Below are positions 1 through 6,630 of a stretch of DNA of 7,025 bases, in pieces (position 1 is the stretch's first letter; each line of letters starts with the position of its first letter). Position numbers and translations under genes: made by a program. Source of the DNA: Armatimonadota bacterium. GTDB taxonomy: Bacteria > Armatimonadota > Abditibacteriia > CG2-30-59-28. The notes under the pieces were generated by a model that saw nothing but the letters and a program-made list of their open reading frames with translations, was not told the DNA's origin and did no database searches. The stretch covers positions 1 through 7,025 of the forward strand of contig JACQGJ010000185.1 in assembly GCA_016199605.1 (NCBI GenBank), in the 5' to 3' direction.

Positions 1-3000
1 CCTCCAGGTGCCGGGGACGTATTGGCGTTTGGCGTTGTCGTAGAGACGACCGAGGTTGACTTCCTCCTCGGCGTCATATAGACGATGGGCGGTGTGTCCG
101 AGCAGGGCCTCTTCGTTGATCCACAGATCGCCCTGGGCGGGGGCGTCGCCTTCGTTCAGCAGGAACAGCAGCGCGCGACCGCGTGCGCGGTTCAGGTAGA
201 TCGAACAGCGAACATCTTTGGATCCGTGCTTGACCAACTGTGCATTGCGCCAGTAGGGGATGAACTCGCAGTTGGCCGTGTCGAAGTAGCCGATCTCCCC
301 ATCGATCAGCTTCGTCATCTTATCGGCAACCCACCAGCCGCCGGAAACGTGACCCACATCGTGCAGCAGGCAAAGACCGACGATGCTGCGCATAGGGCGC
401 GGGTCGGCGCCGGCGAGGCCGTAGTTGAAATCGCCAGGGATGCTGGAGTGCAGTCGTGGGATGATGCCGCCTTTGATCCGGCACAGCGCCCGAAAGACAT
501 CGGGCTTCAGGTAATCAATCAGGTCGTGTCCAACCCCGTGAATGTAGAAGTCGTTCTCGATGTGCCAGGCGACCTGGCAGAAGGAGAAGTCCACGTGCAT
601 GTTCTGGAGATAGAGCGGCGGCCGCCCCAGCTCCCAACCCATCGTCGCCAACCGCTTCGTCAGTTGCCGGCGGATGAAGACATTCGACTTGCCCTGCACC
701 TTGCCGTCGTCTCGCACGTAGGCGCGGCCGAGCGCCACATTGTTGCCGAAGGAGATCGACGAGTTGTCCCACCAGCATCCGTTGACCAGACATTTCTCGA
801 CCAGGTTCTTGTGATACCAGACGAAGCAATCGATCTGGCTCTGTGTGAACTCGATGCCGGTCGGCGTGAGTTGTTCCGGGGTCTCCCACTTCACCGTGCC
901 ACCGTAGCTCGTCTTCCCTTTGAACGAATTGTCGGGTGACAGCTTCGGGTTGCTGACTCCGAGCCATTCGCCGGAGAAAGTTTTGAACTCCTCCATTCCC
1001 ATGCCGGTCATCTGACCTGAGCCGTATAGAACCAGCGGTCGCCCATTGCGCACCTTCCAGGCATAGTGACCCTCCCACCACGCGTACTCCGGATTCGACT
1101 TCTGCGGATCAAGGAAAAACTCGCGCAGTCTGCGATAATCTTCTTCCGAGTGCAGAGCGTAGCCGTCCACGCTGTCGCCATAGTAGCGGTAGCCGCAGGT
1201 GTCGTGCGCGTAGTCCAGACCTCCCGGCTGCCCCCACGCAGTCTTCCGCCAGTCGGCAGACATCGGTTTGACCGGCATGGCAATCACTGCGAACGTGATC
1301 GTGCGCGGCTTGTCCAGATTGCACGGCTTGTTGAACAGGCGGAAGCGAAGCCGCGGCGCGCCTTTGATTCGCTCCGCCTGAATGCACGAGATGCTGTCGT
1401 CGGTAATCCAGCCTTCATCACTTTCCGCGAGAAACCAGAGACCCTTGTCCCCCGAGCCGAGAAAAGCAATTGGCGCCCAGGTTCCGCGCAAACCGCCGAC
1501 CGGCGCAAGGTCTTTGCTCTCCCACACAACTCCCTCTCCCGCAGGCAACGCGCCATACTTGCCTCCCGCCAGCATATCGCCGCGCTGCACGTAGATCGTG
1601 TCCGCACCCGGCCACAGGTCCCAGATCATGTCGAGAGAGTCCATGGCGACCGGCGTTCCTTCCGGCGGCGCAAGAGTCATCTTCACCTGATACCAGCCGT
1701 CATACTCCATCCAGCCATCCACTGTCACGCCCACATTGCCGAGTTTGCCGGAGGCTTGGAGATCGACGCGGTGCCCCTCGACGATTGTGGTCTTCATGCC
1801 TTCGCCCGCGAGGGTCGCTTCCTGATCGCCCTGTTTGGCGATGAGGGTCATCGGATTCGCGAGAATGTTCTCGCCTCCAACCACGACCTTGTCGAGCAGG
1901 CCCGCTTTGCCCACCTCGTAGTCGCGGTTCCACGGTTTGAGGTGATTCGCTTCAGTTTGAATCGGGGTGTAAGGGGGAATCACACGGTCGCTGACCCCGA
2001 TGGTGTTGTGTTCCCACGGATAATGCCTTCGCTGGAAATTCGCCGTGCGGGCGTCGAGGGTCTTTCCGTCGGCGTCGAGCAGTTGCAGCTTCGCCTCATA
2101 CTCCCCGTCCTTCAACTCACCAACGTTGATGAGCGTGTTGCCCGCGAGCTGCGGATTGACCATCCCGCGCCCGTTTGCAACCACCTCCCCACCTTTGCCG
2201 CGCACCCGCACCAGGAACGACTTCGCCGCTTGAATCTCCTTCTTCACTCCAAAGAGATCGAGATCGACCCGCGCCTCCAACGAATTGAAGTAGGGATAGT
2301 AGGCGATCTCATAGCCATACTCGCCCGCGGTGGGCCGGCTCTTCAGCCACGGCTCGATGTACTGCGCCCAATACTGCGACGTGTTGTGCATGAAGGGGAC
2401 CTTGGCCCAGTAGAGGACTTTCTCCGTGCCGTCGTCCTGTTTTTCAGTTGCCCGGAGTTCGTAGAGGTTGTTGCGCGGCGACAGACCCTCCTCCAGCTTC
2501 TTCTGAAACGTCAGCCCCACTTCTTCGCCGGGCTTTACGGCCGCGGGCTTTGCTTCGTTGAACAATTCTTTGCCGTCCGCATTCGTGACCCGCACTCGCA
2601 CCTGCAACTCTGAGGATTTCTTCCCCGCCGCACGCACACTGACGAGAGTGTTCACCTCGCCATTGACGATGTCCCCCATCCGTCGGAACTGGACGACCGG
2701 CGCGTCGGCATCGAAAGTCATCTCCCCGAACCGCGGCCAGTCCATCCACTGGCCGCCAACCCATCCGGCGAAGTAGATGCCGCCGCAAAAATCGGTGCGG
2801 ACGAACTGGTTCACCCACGTTTGGCCGTTGGGGTTCTTCACGTTGAAGGCTTTGAATGGAACCGCCATCTCGAGGTCCCAGTGGTCCTCGGCGACGACGC
2901 ACTTCACCTCCGCGTCGCACGTCCACAGTTGCTCCGTGCCCGGTGTGCCGTTGAAGTGATGCTCGTCGGTGAAAGCGCCGCGTGGGTTCACCATGATCTT

Positions 3001-3447
3001 GAAGAAGCCGAAGCCATTCTCCGCCGCCTTGCCGCGTTCAGAGGGACAGAACTGCAACTCGACATGATCCTCGAACAACAATGCGCCGTCGTCGTTCTTC
3101 TTCACGTTCGCTTTCGGGAACGTCCCTTTCGCATGAGGCGAGTGCATGGCGAGGTAAAGCCGCTGGTCATCATAACCCACATACCAGACCACCTGCTGCA
3201 CTTCCGGCACCGCCGTCGGCGGACTCCCCGGCGAGCCTCCTTCCCACGCGCTCACCACACCGGTGAAGGCCGACGCTTGTTGCCACTCGCCTTCATTGAT
3301 CGTTCCATCAATCACCGGAGCCTTCACTATCTTCGGAACGTGGAGCACGGGGGCGACGTAGGCGGGTTGATCCTGCGCCAGGGACATGCCGGCGACTGTC
3401 AGGTGACACGCGAGAACTGCGACTGCGAGACGAGTGTTGAGCTGCAT
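1..3447 (-). CDS. Secreted CBM9-like / DUF6067-type glycoside hydrolase domain protein, 3' end off window
   Basis: Reading leftward from the ATG at 3447-3445, the frame stays open for 1149 codons to the window edge, so the C-terminus is missing. Residues 1-24 form a signal peptide (hydrophobic LAVAVLACHLTVAG, likely cleavage after SLA), so the product is exported. Residues about 38-247 look like a CBM9-type carbohydrate-binding domain: it opens with PVIDGTINEGEWQQA (44-58), has a YDDQRLYLAM strand (92-101), and ends in a WPRFGEMTF-like segment. Residues about 255-470 look like beta-sandwich linker domains. From about 475 it resembles the DUF6067/GH123-like group (NTIGVSDRVIPPYTP at 481-495), followed by a probable TIM barrel rich in aromatic residues: YAWWEG at 788-793, CWWDNSS at 891-897, HDVGH at 1029-1033. 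D894 is a candidate catalytic acid by position only. The start is supported by GGGGAGGT about 9 bases upstream. The substrate is unknown, probably a polysaccharide. The family name comes from remembered motifs; the frame and signal peptide are seen directly. Confidence 0.9.
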   Translation of the reverse strand, partial: MQLNTRLAVAVLACHLTVAGMSLAQDQPAYVAPVLHVPKIVKAPVIDGTINEGEWQQASAFTGVVSAWEGGSPGSPPTAVPEVQQVVWYVGYDDQRLYLAMHSPHAKGTFPKANVKKNDDGALLFEDHVELQFCPSERGKAAENGFGFFKIMVNPRGAFTDEHHFNGTPGTEQLWTCDAEVKCVVAEDHWDLEMAVPFKAFNVKNPNGQTWVNQFVRTDFCGGIYFAGWVGGQWMDWPRFGEMTFDADAPVVQFRRMGDIVNGEVNTLVSVRAAGKKSSELQVRVRVTNADGKELFNEAKPAAVKPGEEVGLTFQKKLEEGLSPRNNLYELRATEKQDDGTEKVLYWAKVPFMHNTSQYWAQYIEPWLKSRPTAGEYGYEIAYYPYFNSLEARVDLDLFGVKKEIQAAKSFLVRVRGKGGEVVANGRGMVNPQLAGNTLINVGELKDGEYEAKLQLLDADGKTLDARTANFQRRHYPWEHNTIGVSDRVIPPYTPIQTEANHLKPWNRDYEVGKAGLLDKVVVGGENILANPMTLIAKQGDQEATLAGEGMKTTIVEGHRVDLQASGKLGNVGVTVDGWMEYDGWYQVKMTLAPPEGTPVAMDSLDMIWDLWPGADTIYVQRGDMLAGGKYGALPAGEGVVWESKDLAPVGGLRGTWAPIAFLGSGDKGLWFLAESDEGWITDDSISCIQAERIKGAPRLRFRLFNKPCNLDKPRTITFAVIAMPVKPMSADWRKTAWGQPGGLDYAHDTCGYRYYGDSVDGYALHSEEDYRRLREFFLDPQKSNPEYAWWEGHYAWKVRNGRPLVLYGSGQMTGMGMEEFKTFSGEWLGVSNPKLSPDNSFKGKTSYGGTVKWETPEQLTPTGIEFTQSQIDCFVWYHKNLVEKCLVNGCWWDNSSISFGNNVALGRAYVRDDGKVQGKSNVFIRRQLTKRLATMGWELGRPPLYLQNMHVDFSFCQVAWHIENDFYIHGVGHDLIDYLKPDVFRALCRIKGGIIPRLHSSIPGDFNYGLAGADPRPMRSIVGLCLLHDVGHVSGGWWVADKMTKLIDGEIGYFDTANCEFIPYWRNAQLVKHGSKDVRCSIYLNRARGRALLFLLNEGDAPAQGDLWINEEALLGHTAHRLYDAEEEVNLGRLYDNAKRQYVPGTWR

Positions 3448-3456
3448 CGAAGTATG

Positions 3457-3477
3457 ACCTCCCCTTTGTGAGGGGGG
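3457..3477 (-). promoter_or_regulatory. Ribosome binding site of the hydrolase gene inside a short inverted repeat
   Basis: The minus strand carries GGGGAGGT at 3464-3457, spaced about 9 bases from the ATG at 3447: a strong Shine-Dalgarno. The same bases lie in an inverted repeat. CCCCT (3461-3465) pairs with AGGGG (3471-3475) around a 5-base loop, and the stem extends by one T-G and one C-G pair. If transcription begins upstream of 3477, the hairpin would hide the ribosome binding site. If it begins near 3471, as the -10 element suggests, most of one arm is untranscribed and the repeat could act only as DNA, for example as an operator. Confidence 0.5.
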
Positions 3478-3486
3478 ATTATATCA
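3478..3486 (-). promoter_or_regulatory. Extended -10 promoter element for the hydrolase gene
   Basis: On the minus strand this reads TGATATAAT, a perfect TATAAT preceded by the TGn of an extended -10. No good -35 is visible 16-19 bases upstream, which is common for extended -10 promoters. Transcription would start near 3471, giving a leader of roughly 24 bases that carries the GGGGAGGT ribosome binding site. The match is seen directly. Use of this consensus by the host is assumed. Confidence 0.45.
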
Positions 3487-3496
3487 TGCCCCCACC

Positions 3497-3526
3497 TTGC
3501 GGACGAGTCTCGCGGGGTTGTAGAAT
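3497..3526 (+). promoter_or_regulatory. Possible rightward sigma70-like promoter for the small-gene cluster
   Basis: TTGCGG (3497-3502) and TAGAAT (3521-3526) are separated by 18 bases. The -10 matches the consensus at five of six positions, the -35 at only three. It sits 53 bases upstream of the ATG at 3580 and is divergent from the hydrolase promoter. An AAGGAGGG at 3553-3560 lies downstream but is about 19 bases from that ATG, which is too far for an ideal ribosome binding site. This is a pattern match only. Confidence 0.25.
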
Positions 3527-3579
3527 AATCGCAGGCAGTCTGGCGAGGGTTCAAGGAGGGTCCGGTCACGTCCACGTCA

Positions 3580-3825
3580 ATGACAAACGATACCTGTGTG
3601 GATGTTGAGCGCGCTTGCGCGATCTGGCAGGAGTACCAGTGAGAGCACGATGTCTCGGGACGAACTGGTATGACCGCAGGCATTGACCCTGTTACCGGGC
3701 ACGTGTGGTTTGGCGATTCCATCCCCGATGTTGTAGCGCGGATGAAGGAGGAGAAGGCCTTCACTCCGCTCTATTATGTGCGTGTTGGACATGAGCACTA
3801 CTTCCGCAAGGGAGGTCACAAGTGA
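3580..3825 (+). pseudogene. Small conserved-type protein (81 residues) interrupted by an in-frame TGA
   Basis: One frame runs from ATG 3580 to TGA 3823-3825 and is broken only by TGA at 3640-3642, codon 21. The first 20 residues (MTNDTCVDVERACAIWQEYQ) and the part after the stop (EHDVSGRTGMTAGIDP, then VWFGDSIPDVVARMKEE and LYYVRVG near the end) read as one continuous protein. It resembles small proteins that I recall next to retropepsin-like genes, where Arg stands near the break, so CGA to TGA is the simplest lesion. An ATG at 3670 could restart translation and give a 51-residue C-terminal piece. A 7-codon frame (3650-3673) ends in an ATGA overlap with that restart. The next gene's GTG overlaps the stop (GTGA), so the pair was translationally coupled. 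The function is unknown. A selenocysteine reading is possible but not supported by any family knowledge. Confidence 0.65.
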
Positions 3826-3944
3826 TTGCCGGCAGAGTGACCGATGAGGGCATTCCTGTCATCCAACTAAAGGTCGCCCGAGAAGGGACTGCCACGCGAC
3901 TTGTAGCCGGTTCACCAATGGGTAAGTTCAGCCGTCAGCATTGA
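3822..3944 (+). pseudogene. Truncated stub resembling the N-terminus of a clan AA (retropepsin-like) aspartic protease
   Basis: The frame runs from GTG 3822 to TGA 3942-3944, 40 codons, and starts inside the GTGA overlap with the previous stop. The opening, VIAGRVTDEGIPVIQLKVA, closely resembles the start of small bacterial aspartic proteases of about 120-130 residues, whose catalytic DTG follows some ten residues later. Here the sequence after residue 19 diverges (REGTATRLVAGSP), contains no DTG, and stops. I saw no continuation in the other two forward frames up to 4026. The most likely reading is a gene cut short by deletion. An alternative is a genuine 40-residue peptide. The similarity is recalled, not searched. 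The gene has no separate ribosome binding site and depends on coupling. Confidence 0.5.
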
Positions 3945-4026
3945 GTCTGCAACCAGGTGGTGTGGAGCAGCCTGCAATCTGACTTCCGCACCCCCTGTGC
4001 GTTACACTCTCGGCAGGTGATCCCAG

Positions 4027-4682
4027 ATGCTTCGATGTCATACTGCGAACCTCCAACCCGAGCAGCAACGGCGCCTGCATGAGGACTTCATCGCAAATGA
4101 GGAAGCCTATTTCTGTATGCGTGAAAGCCTGCTTCCGCAATATCGTGGTCAGTGGATTGCGGTTCATCAAGGCCGCGTCATCGCCGCTGGGACGCACTTA
4201 CTCCAAGTGATGGATGACACGGCTTCTATCGTCGGTCATCCCTACATTGCCAGGGCTGGCGAGGAGGAATCGGTCGTCTTTCATGTCAGGAGGTCGGTGT
4301 TCGCCTATGACGACACCTATCAACCCTTTGCGCTGCCTCAAGTAACTGCCACTTTCGCCAACGAAACGCAAACCCATTCACGAACTTACGACAACGTCAT
4401 CCCCGATATCGGGGCCGACCTGTGTGTTCTGCCCGAAACCGATTGCACGGATATTGATCTGTTCAGTTCCCGCTACTTTTCTGGTTTGTCCGGCGGAGTT
4501 GACGGCTCCCTGCTTCCCACTTTGATCGATCGTGGGAATGTGGAAATCGACGACCGCACTGCCGCTGCTTTCTCATACAGCCTCTTTCAGAAAGTCGAGA
4601 CCGCCTCATCGGACGGGACGTGCTGAACCATCATCGCGTAGTTTTCGACGGGCCGAAGCAACAGGTCATCTTCGAACCTTGA
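4027..4682 (+). pseudogene. DUF5678-like / retropepsin-like aspartic protease homologue with a frameshift
   Basis: The ATG at 4027 has AGGTGA (4015-4020) six bases upstream. Residues about 15-90 resemble the DUF5678-type module (EAYFCMRESLLPQYRGQW, then AVHQGRVIAAGTH). Residues about 95-175 resemble a clan AA aspartic protease: strand TVTF-like ATFAN, then VIPDIGADLCVLP at 124-136, then YFSGLSGGVDG. The catalytic motif should be D-T/S-G and is DIG (127-129) here. The frame ends at TGA 4624-4626 with an unnatural tail. Moving back one base at about 4572, the next frame continues as LIQPLSESRDRLIGRDVL and then VVFDGPKQQVIFEP, ending at TGA 4680-4682. That is the expected end of this fold, including the hydrophobic-Gly element LIGRD. 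A one-base deletion near TTC-TCA (4570-4575) explains the break. The repaired product would be 218 residues. Loss of both Thr and frame argues for decay rather than sequencing error alone. Confidence 0.75.
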
Positions 4683-4736
4683 CACTGGAGCCACGGAGGA
4701 TTTCCTTTGCTGATCTTGAACGACTGCAAAAGGTCA

Positions 4737-4742
4737 AGGAGG
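4737..4742 (+). promoter_or_regulatory. Strong Shine-Dalgarno that fixes the start at 4751
   Basis: AGGAGG lies 8 bases before ATG 4751 and is followed by a signal peptide. This favours 4751 over in-frame upstream starts such as the ATG at 4532, which would overlap the preceding protease-like gene by about 150 bases and add a basic, low-quality N-terminus. Confidence 0.8.
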
Positions 4743-4750
4743 AGTTTGAG

Positions 4751-5743
4751 ATGAAGAGATACTGCTCGATATTGTTTCTGGTGTTGGTCTTCGGACCAGG
4801 ATTGTTGGTTAGACAGGAAGCAAAGGCGGAAAAACAGCCCGTTCTCCGCATCAGAATTCCACGGGAGATCGATACAGATAGCCTGAAGATGATCAGTGGC
4901 GTGTATGGAGGAGATGGACTCGGCGTTGGCCCGATAGACACGAAAAGTGGTGTCTATGACTACTCGGTACAACTCGGTAGCAAGGCTAAAACCGTCAAAC
5001 TGCTCATCTATGCTCCAGGATACAAAATGGTGACGGCTGAGTTTGGCGTCAAGAGCATCTCACCTGTACAACCCTTCGCGCCGCGCTTCACCAAGTTGCC
5101 CACTACCCCGTTGCACCTCAAGGTTGTGGGCTCAAATGGAGAGCCTCTTGCCAACCAGAAGATCACCCTCAGTCATGGGTTGGCAACTCATCAATACTTC
5201 GGATATTTGGATGGCATGGCTTTCAGCGCGGATCTCCTGACCGCAACGTCAGACAACAAAGGTGAGATTGACGCTGAGCTTCCCCTGTTACTTGAGGACC
5301 CATACTTCCCCATATACTCTCTAACCAGCCTGCTGATGTCGAGTCCAAACGCGGACGGAGATTGCAGCCCGTCTCTGTTGCCTCTACGGAGAAGTTACGA
5401 GCAACCAGTGATTGTGACCCGGCTCTTTCGAGCAAAGCTGAGCGGGAAGATCACCAAATCCTTCCTGCGTCGCCACAAGGTCGAGGGAGACTTAACGCCG
5501 TACATGAACGCTAAGAGGCATAGCCCATTCCGCGTTGAGTTGCGGGCGGAGTCAGGTGATGGTACACGGGGGTACAACTGTATGCTGCTTGGAGGCGGCG
5601 AGTTCTCAGTGGTGCTTCCTATAGGCACCTACAATCTGCACCTTGTGGTTCTTGGCAAAGGAGAGACACTACACAGGAAGATCCCAGTTCAAAAGAACGT
5701 TGTGCTTAAGGAAAACGAGAACCGCATCCTCGTTGTCAGGTGA
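4751..5743 (+). CDS. Secreted protein of unknown function with beta-sandwich-like segments
   Basis: The product has 330 residues. Residues 1-26 form a signal peptide: MKRY, a hydrophobic SILFLVLVFGPGLLV core and likely cleavage after AKA. The mature part shows three regions. Residues about 28-118 include a strand pattern ending in KTVKLLIYAPGYKMVTAEF (80-98). Residues about 119-180 (LHLKVVGSNGEPLANQKITL, then TATSDNKGEIDAELPL) have the spacing of a carboxypeptidase-regulatory or Cna-B-like beta-sandwich. Residues about 225-330 hold a third beta-rich region with LRAESGDG and FSVVLPIGTYNLHLVV. There are no transmembrane segments after the signal and no catalytic motif that I recognise, so a binding or structural role outside the cytoplasm is likely. 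It lies 68 bases after the broken protease gene and may share its transcript. Its G+C looks lower than the hydrolase's. I do not recognise a named family. Confidence 0.8.
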   Translation: MKRYCSILFLVLVFGPGLLVRQEAKAEKQPVLRIRIPREIDTDSLKMISGVYGGDGLGVGPIDTKSGVYDYSVQLGSKAKTVKLLIYAPGYKMVTAEFGVKSISPVQPFAPRFTKLPTTPLHLKVVGSNGEPLANQKITLSHGLATHQYFGYLDGMAFSADLLTATSDNKGEIDAELPLLLEDPYFPIYSLTSLLMSSPNADGDCSPSLLPLRRSYEQPVIVTRLFRAKLSGKITKSFLRRHKVEGDLTPYMNAKRHSPFRVELRAESGDGTRGYNCMLLGGGEFSVVLPIGTYNLHLVVLGKGETLHRKIPVQKNVVLKENENRILVVR

Positions 5744-5912
5744 ACCCACGGTGAGGGCGCAGGAGATTTCTCCTCTACGAAGCATCAACGTCGGCTGGAG
5801 AGCCTAAGATGATGACGGTACCTCACCTCTCCAACGGCCACCCCGCGCTGGGGACGTATTGGCGACTGCGCTTGCCGAAGAAACGCCAAGTGGTGTAACC
5901 GAACAAGCTCTC
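5744..5912. other. Convergent intergenic region with a short palindrome and a possible tiny ORF
   Basis: This gap lies between two convergent genes. AGGAGATTTCTCCT (5761-5774) is a perfect 6-base palindrome arm pair that could form a small hairpin. It has no T-run on either side, so it is a poor terminator candidate. A plus-strand frame from ATG 5809 to TAA 5896-5898 could encode 29 residues (MMTVPHLSNGHPALGTYWRL, then RLPKKRQVV minus overlap). It has GGAGAG about 9 bases upstream, is open back to 5755, and I do not recognise it. GGGGACGTATTGGCG at 5850-5864 repeats exactly at 13-27 inside the hydrolase gene. Confidence 0.35.
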
Positions 5913-6527
5913 TCAGGGCGTGTCAATGCCCGGCGCCGTCTCTTGAAGAGCTTCCCGCAACGCCCTCGCAGACTCCGCCAGCGAGGGTCTCAGGTACGCG
6001 ACCTCGTCAGGATTGCCGCGGCTCAAAGGTCCCTCGGAACCCGCTTCGGTTTCCACCGAGACAAACACCGGCCCCTCAGCCGACAGGATGACTGGAAGGC
6101 ACGATTCATACTCGGTGACATCGTCGAAGTGATGCACCCGCTCGAAGCCCGCGGCTTTTGCCATCGCTGCAAAATCCACTTGACCTCCTCCGGGCACGGG
6201 CTGGTTGCCGGTAATCTCGTAGGTGTGGTTCTCAATCACGAACAATATCAGGTTGTACGCGCCCGAGGCGACGATGCTGACGAGCGTGCCGAGGGTCATG
6301 AGCATACTCCCATCGCCATTGAGACAGATCACCTTGCGGTCGGGGCGAGCGAGGGCGATTCCCAGCGCGAAGTCCGCCGTGTGCCCCATCGCGCTGTCGG
6401 CTGACGCGAAGTCGAGATCGCTGGACGAATGCTTCGCCCATGGCCGCACCATGCCCATCGAGGTGACAACGACCTCATTCGTGCGAAGTCGAGACAGAGG
6501 CTCAAGGAATTGGTGTTTGGTCAGCAT
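5913..6527 (-). CDS. TPP-dependent decarboxylase beta subunit, sulfopyruvate/phosphonopyruvate decarboxylase-like
   Basis: The product has 204 residues from ATG 6527 to TGA 5915-5913. It matches the C-terminal TPP-binding half of thiamine-diphosphate decarboxylases, as found in the separate beta chain of sulfopyruvate decarboxylase (ComE type) and in phosphonopyruvate decarboxylases. The diphosphate-Mg motif is visible as GDGS (71-74) followed by ENHTYEITG (99-107), with SAMGHTADFALGIALA (45-60) before it. These enzymes remove CO2 from 2-oxo acids in the cytosol. The actual substrate cannot be read from the sequence. The alpha chain lies upstream in the same direction, so the two should form an operon and one heteromeric enzyme. 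No clear Shine-Dalgarno precedes ATG 6527. Longer in-frame starts up to 6629 would translate the heptamer repeat into a HVSR-rich tail and are rejected. Confidence 0.85.
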   Translation of the reverse strand: MLTKHQFLEPLSRLRTNEVVVTSMGMVRPWAKHSSSDLDFASADSAMGHTADFALGIALARPDRKVICLNGDGSMLMTLGTLVSIVASGAYNLILFVIENHTYEITGNQPVPGGGQVDFAAMAKAAGFERVHHFDDVTEYESCLPVILSAEGPVFVSVETEAGSEGPLSRGNPDEVAYLRPSLAESARALREALQETAPGIDTP

Positions 6528-6540
6528 GGTTGATGGTGTG

Positions 6541-6603
6541 CGTGATGCGTGAAACGTGAAACGTGATACGTGATACGTGATACGTGATACGTGAGGCGTG
6601 ATT
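6541..6603. repeat. Tandem heptamer array, nine CGTGANN units
   Basis: There are nine head-to-tail 7-base units. In order they are CGTGATG, CGTGAAA twice, CGTGATA four times, CGTGAGG and CGTGATT. The four central units are identical, which suggests recent slippage or amplification. The array lies between the alpha and beta genes of the TPP enzyme, ending 13 bases before the beta start codon. With no spacers it is not CRISPR. I recall similar CGTGATA strings from genomes of uncultured bacteria, but could not search. Confidence 0.9.
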
Positions 6604-6630
6604 CCACATTGGCGACGGTGAACGGGCACG

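Noticed and set aside
1066..2613. A 515-codon plus-strand open frame, with a second of 284 codons at 85-939
   Set aside because: Both lie antisense to the hydrolase frame, which has a signal peptide, a good ribosome binding site and recognisable domains. Their translations are Arg/His/Pro/Val-rich, as expected for the opposite strand of a G+C-rich gene.
3640..3642. UGA read as a sense codon genome-wide (code 4 or 25)
   Set aside because: TGA ends the secreted protein and the TPP beta subunit at sensible places, so UGA works as a stop in this organism.
3399..3819. Minus-strand frames across 3399-3764 and 3577-3819
   Set aside because: They lie opposite the small coupled genes and the hydrolase promoter, have no convincing ribosome binding site, and their products look random.
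4532..4750. Extending the secreted protein upstream to ATG 4532
   Set aside because: The extension overlaps the protease-like gene in another frame and would bury the signal peptide. AGGAGG at 4737-4742 points to ATG 4751.
5761..5774. Intrinsic terminator at AGGAGATTTCTCCT
   Set aside because: The stem is short and is not followed by a T-run on either strand, so it is noted only as a palindrome.
6528..6629. Longer start for the TPP beta subunit, giving an N-terminus with HVSR/FTFH repeats
   Set aside because: Those residues are only the translation of the heptamer DNA repeat. The conserved protein begins at about ATG 6527.
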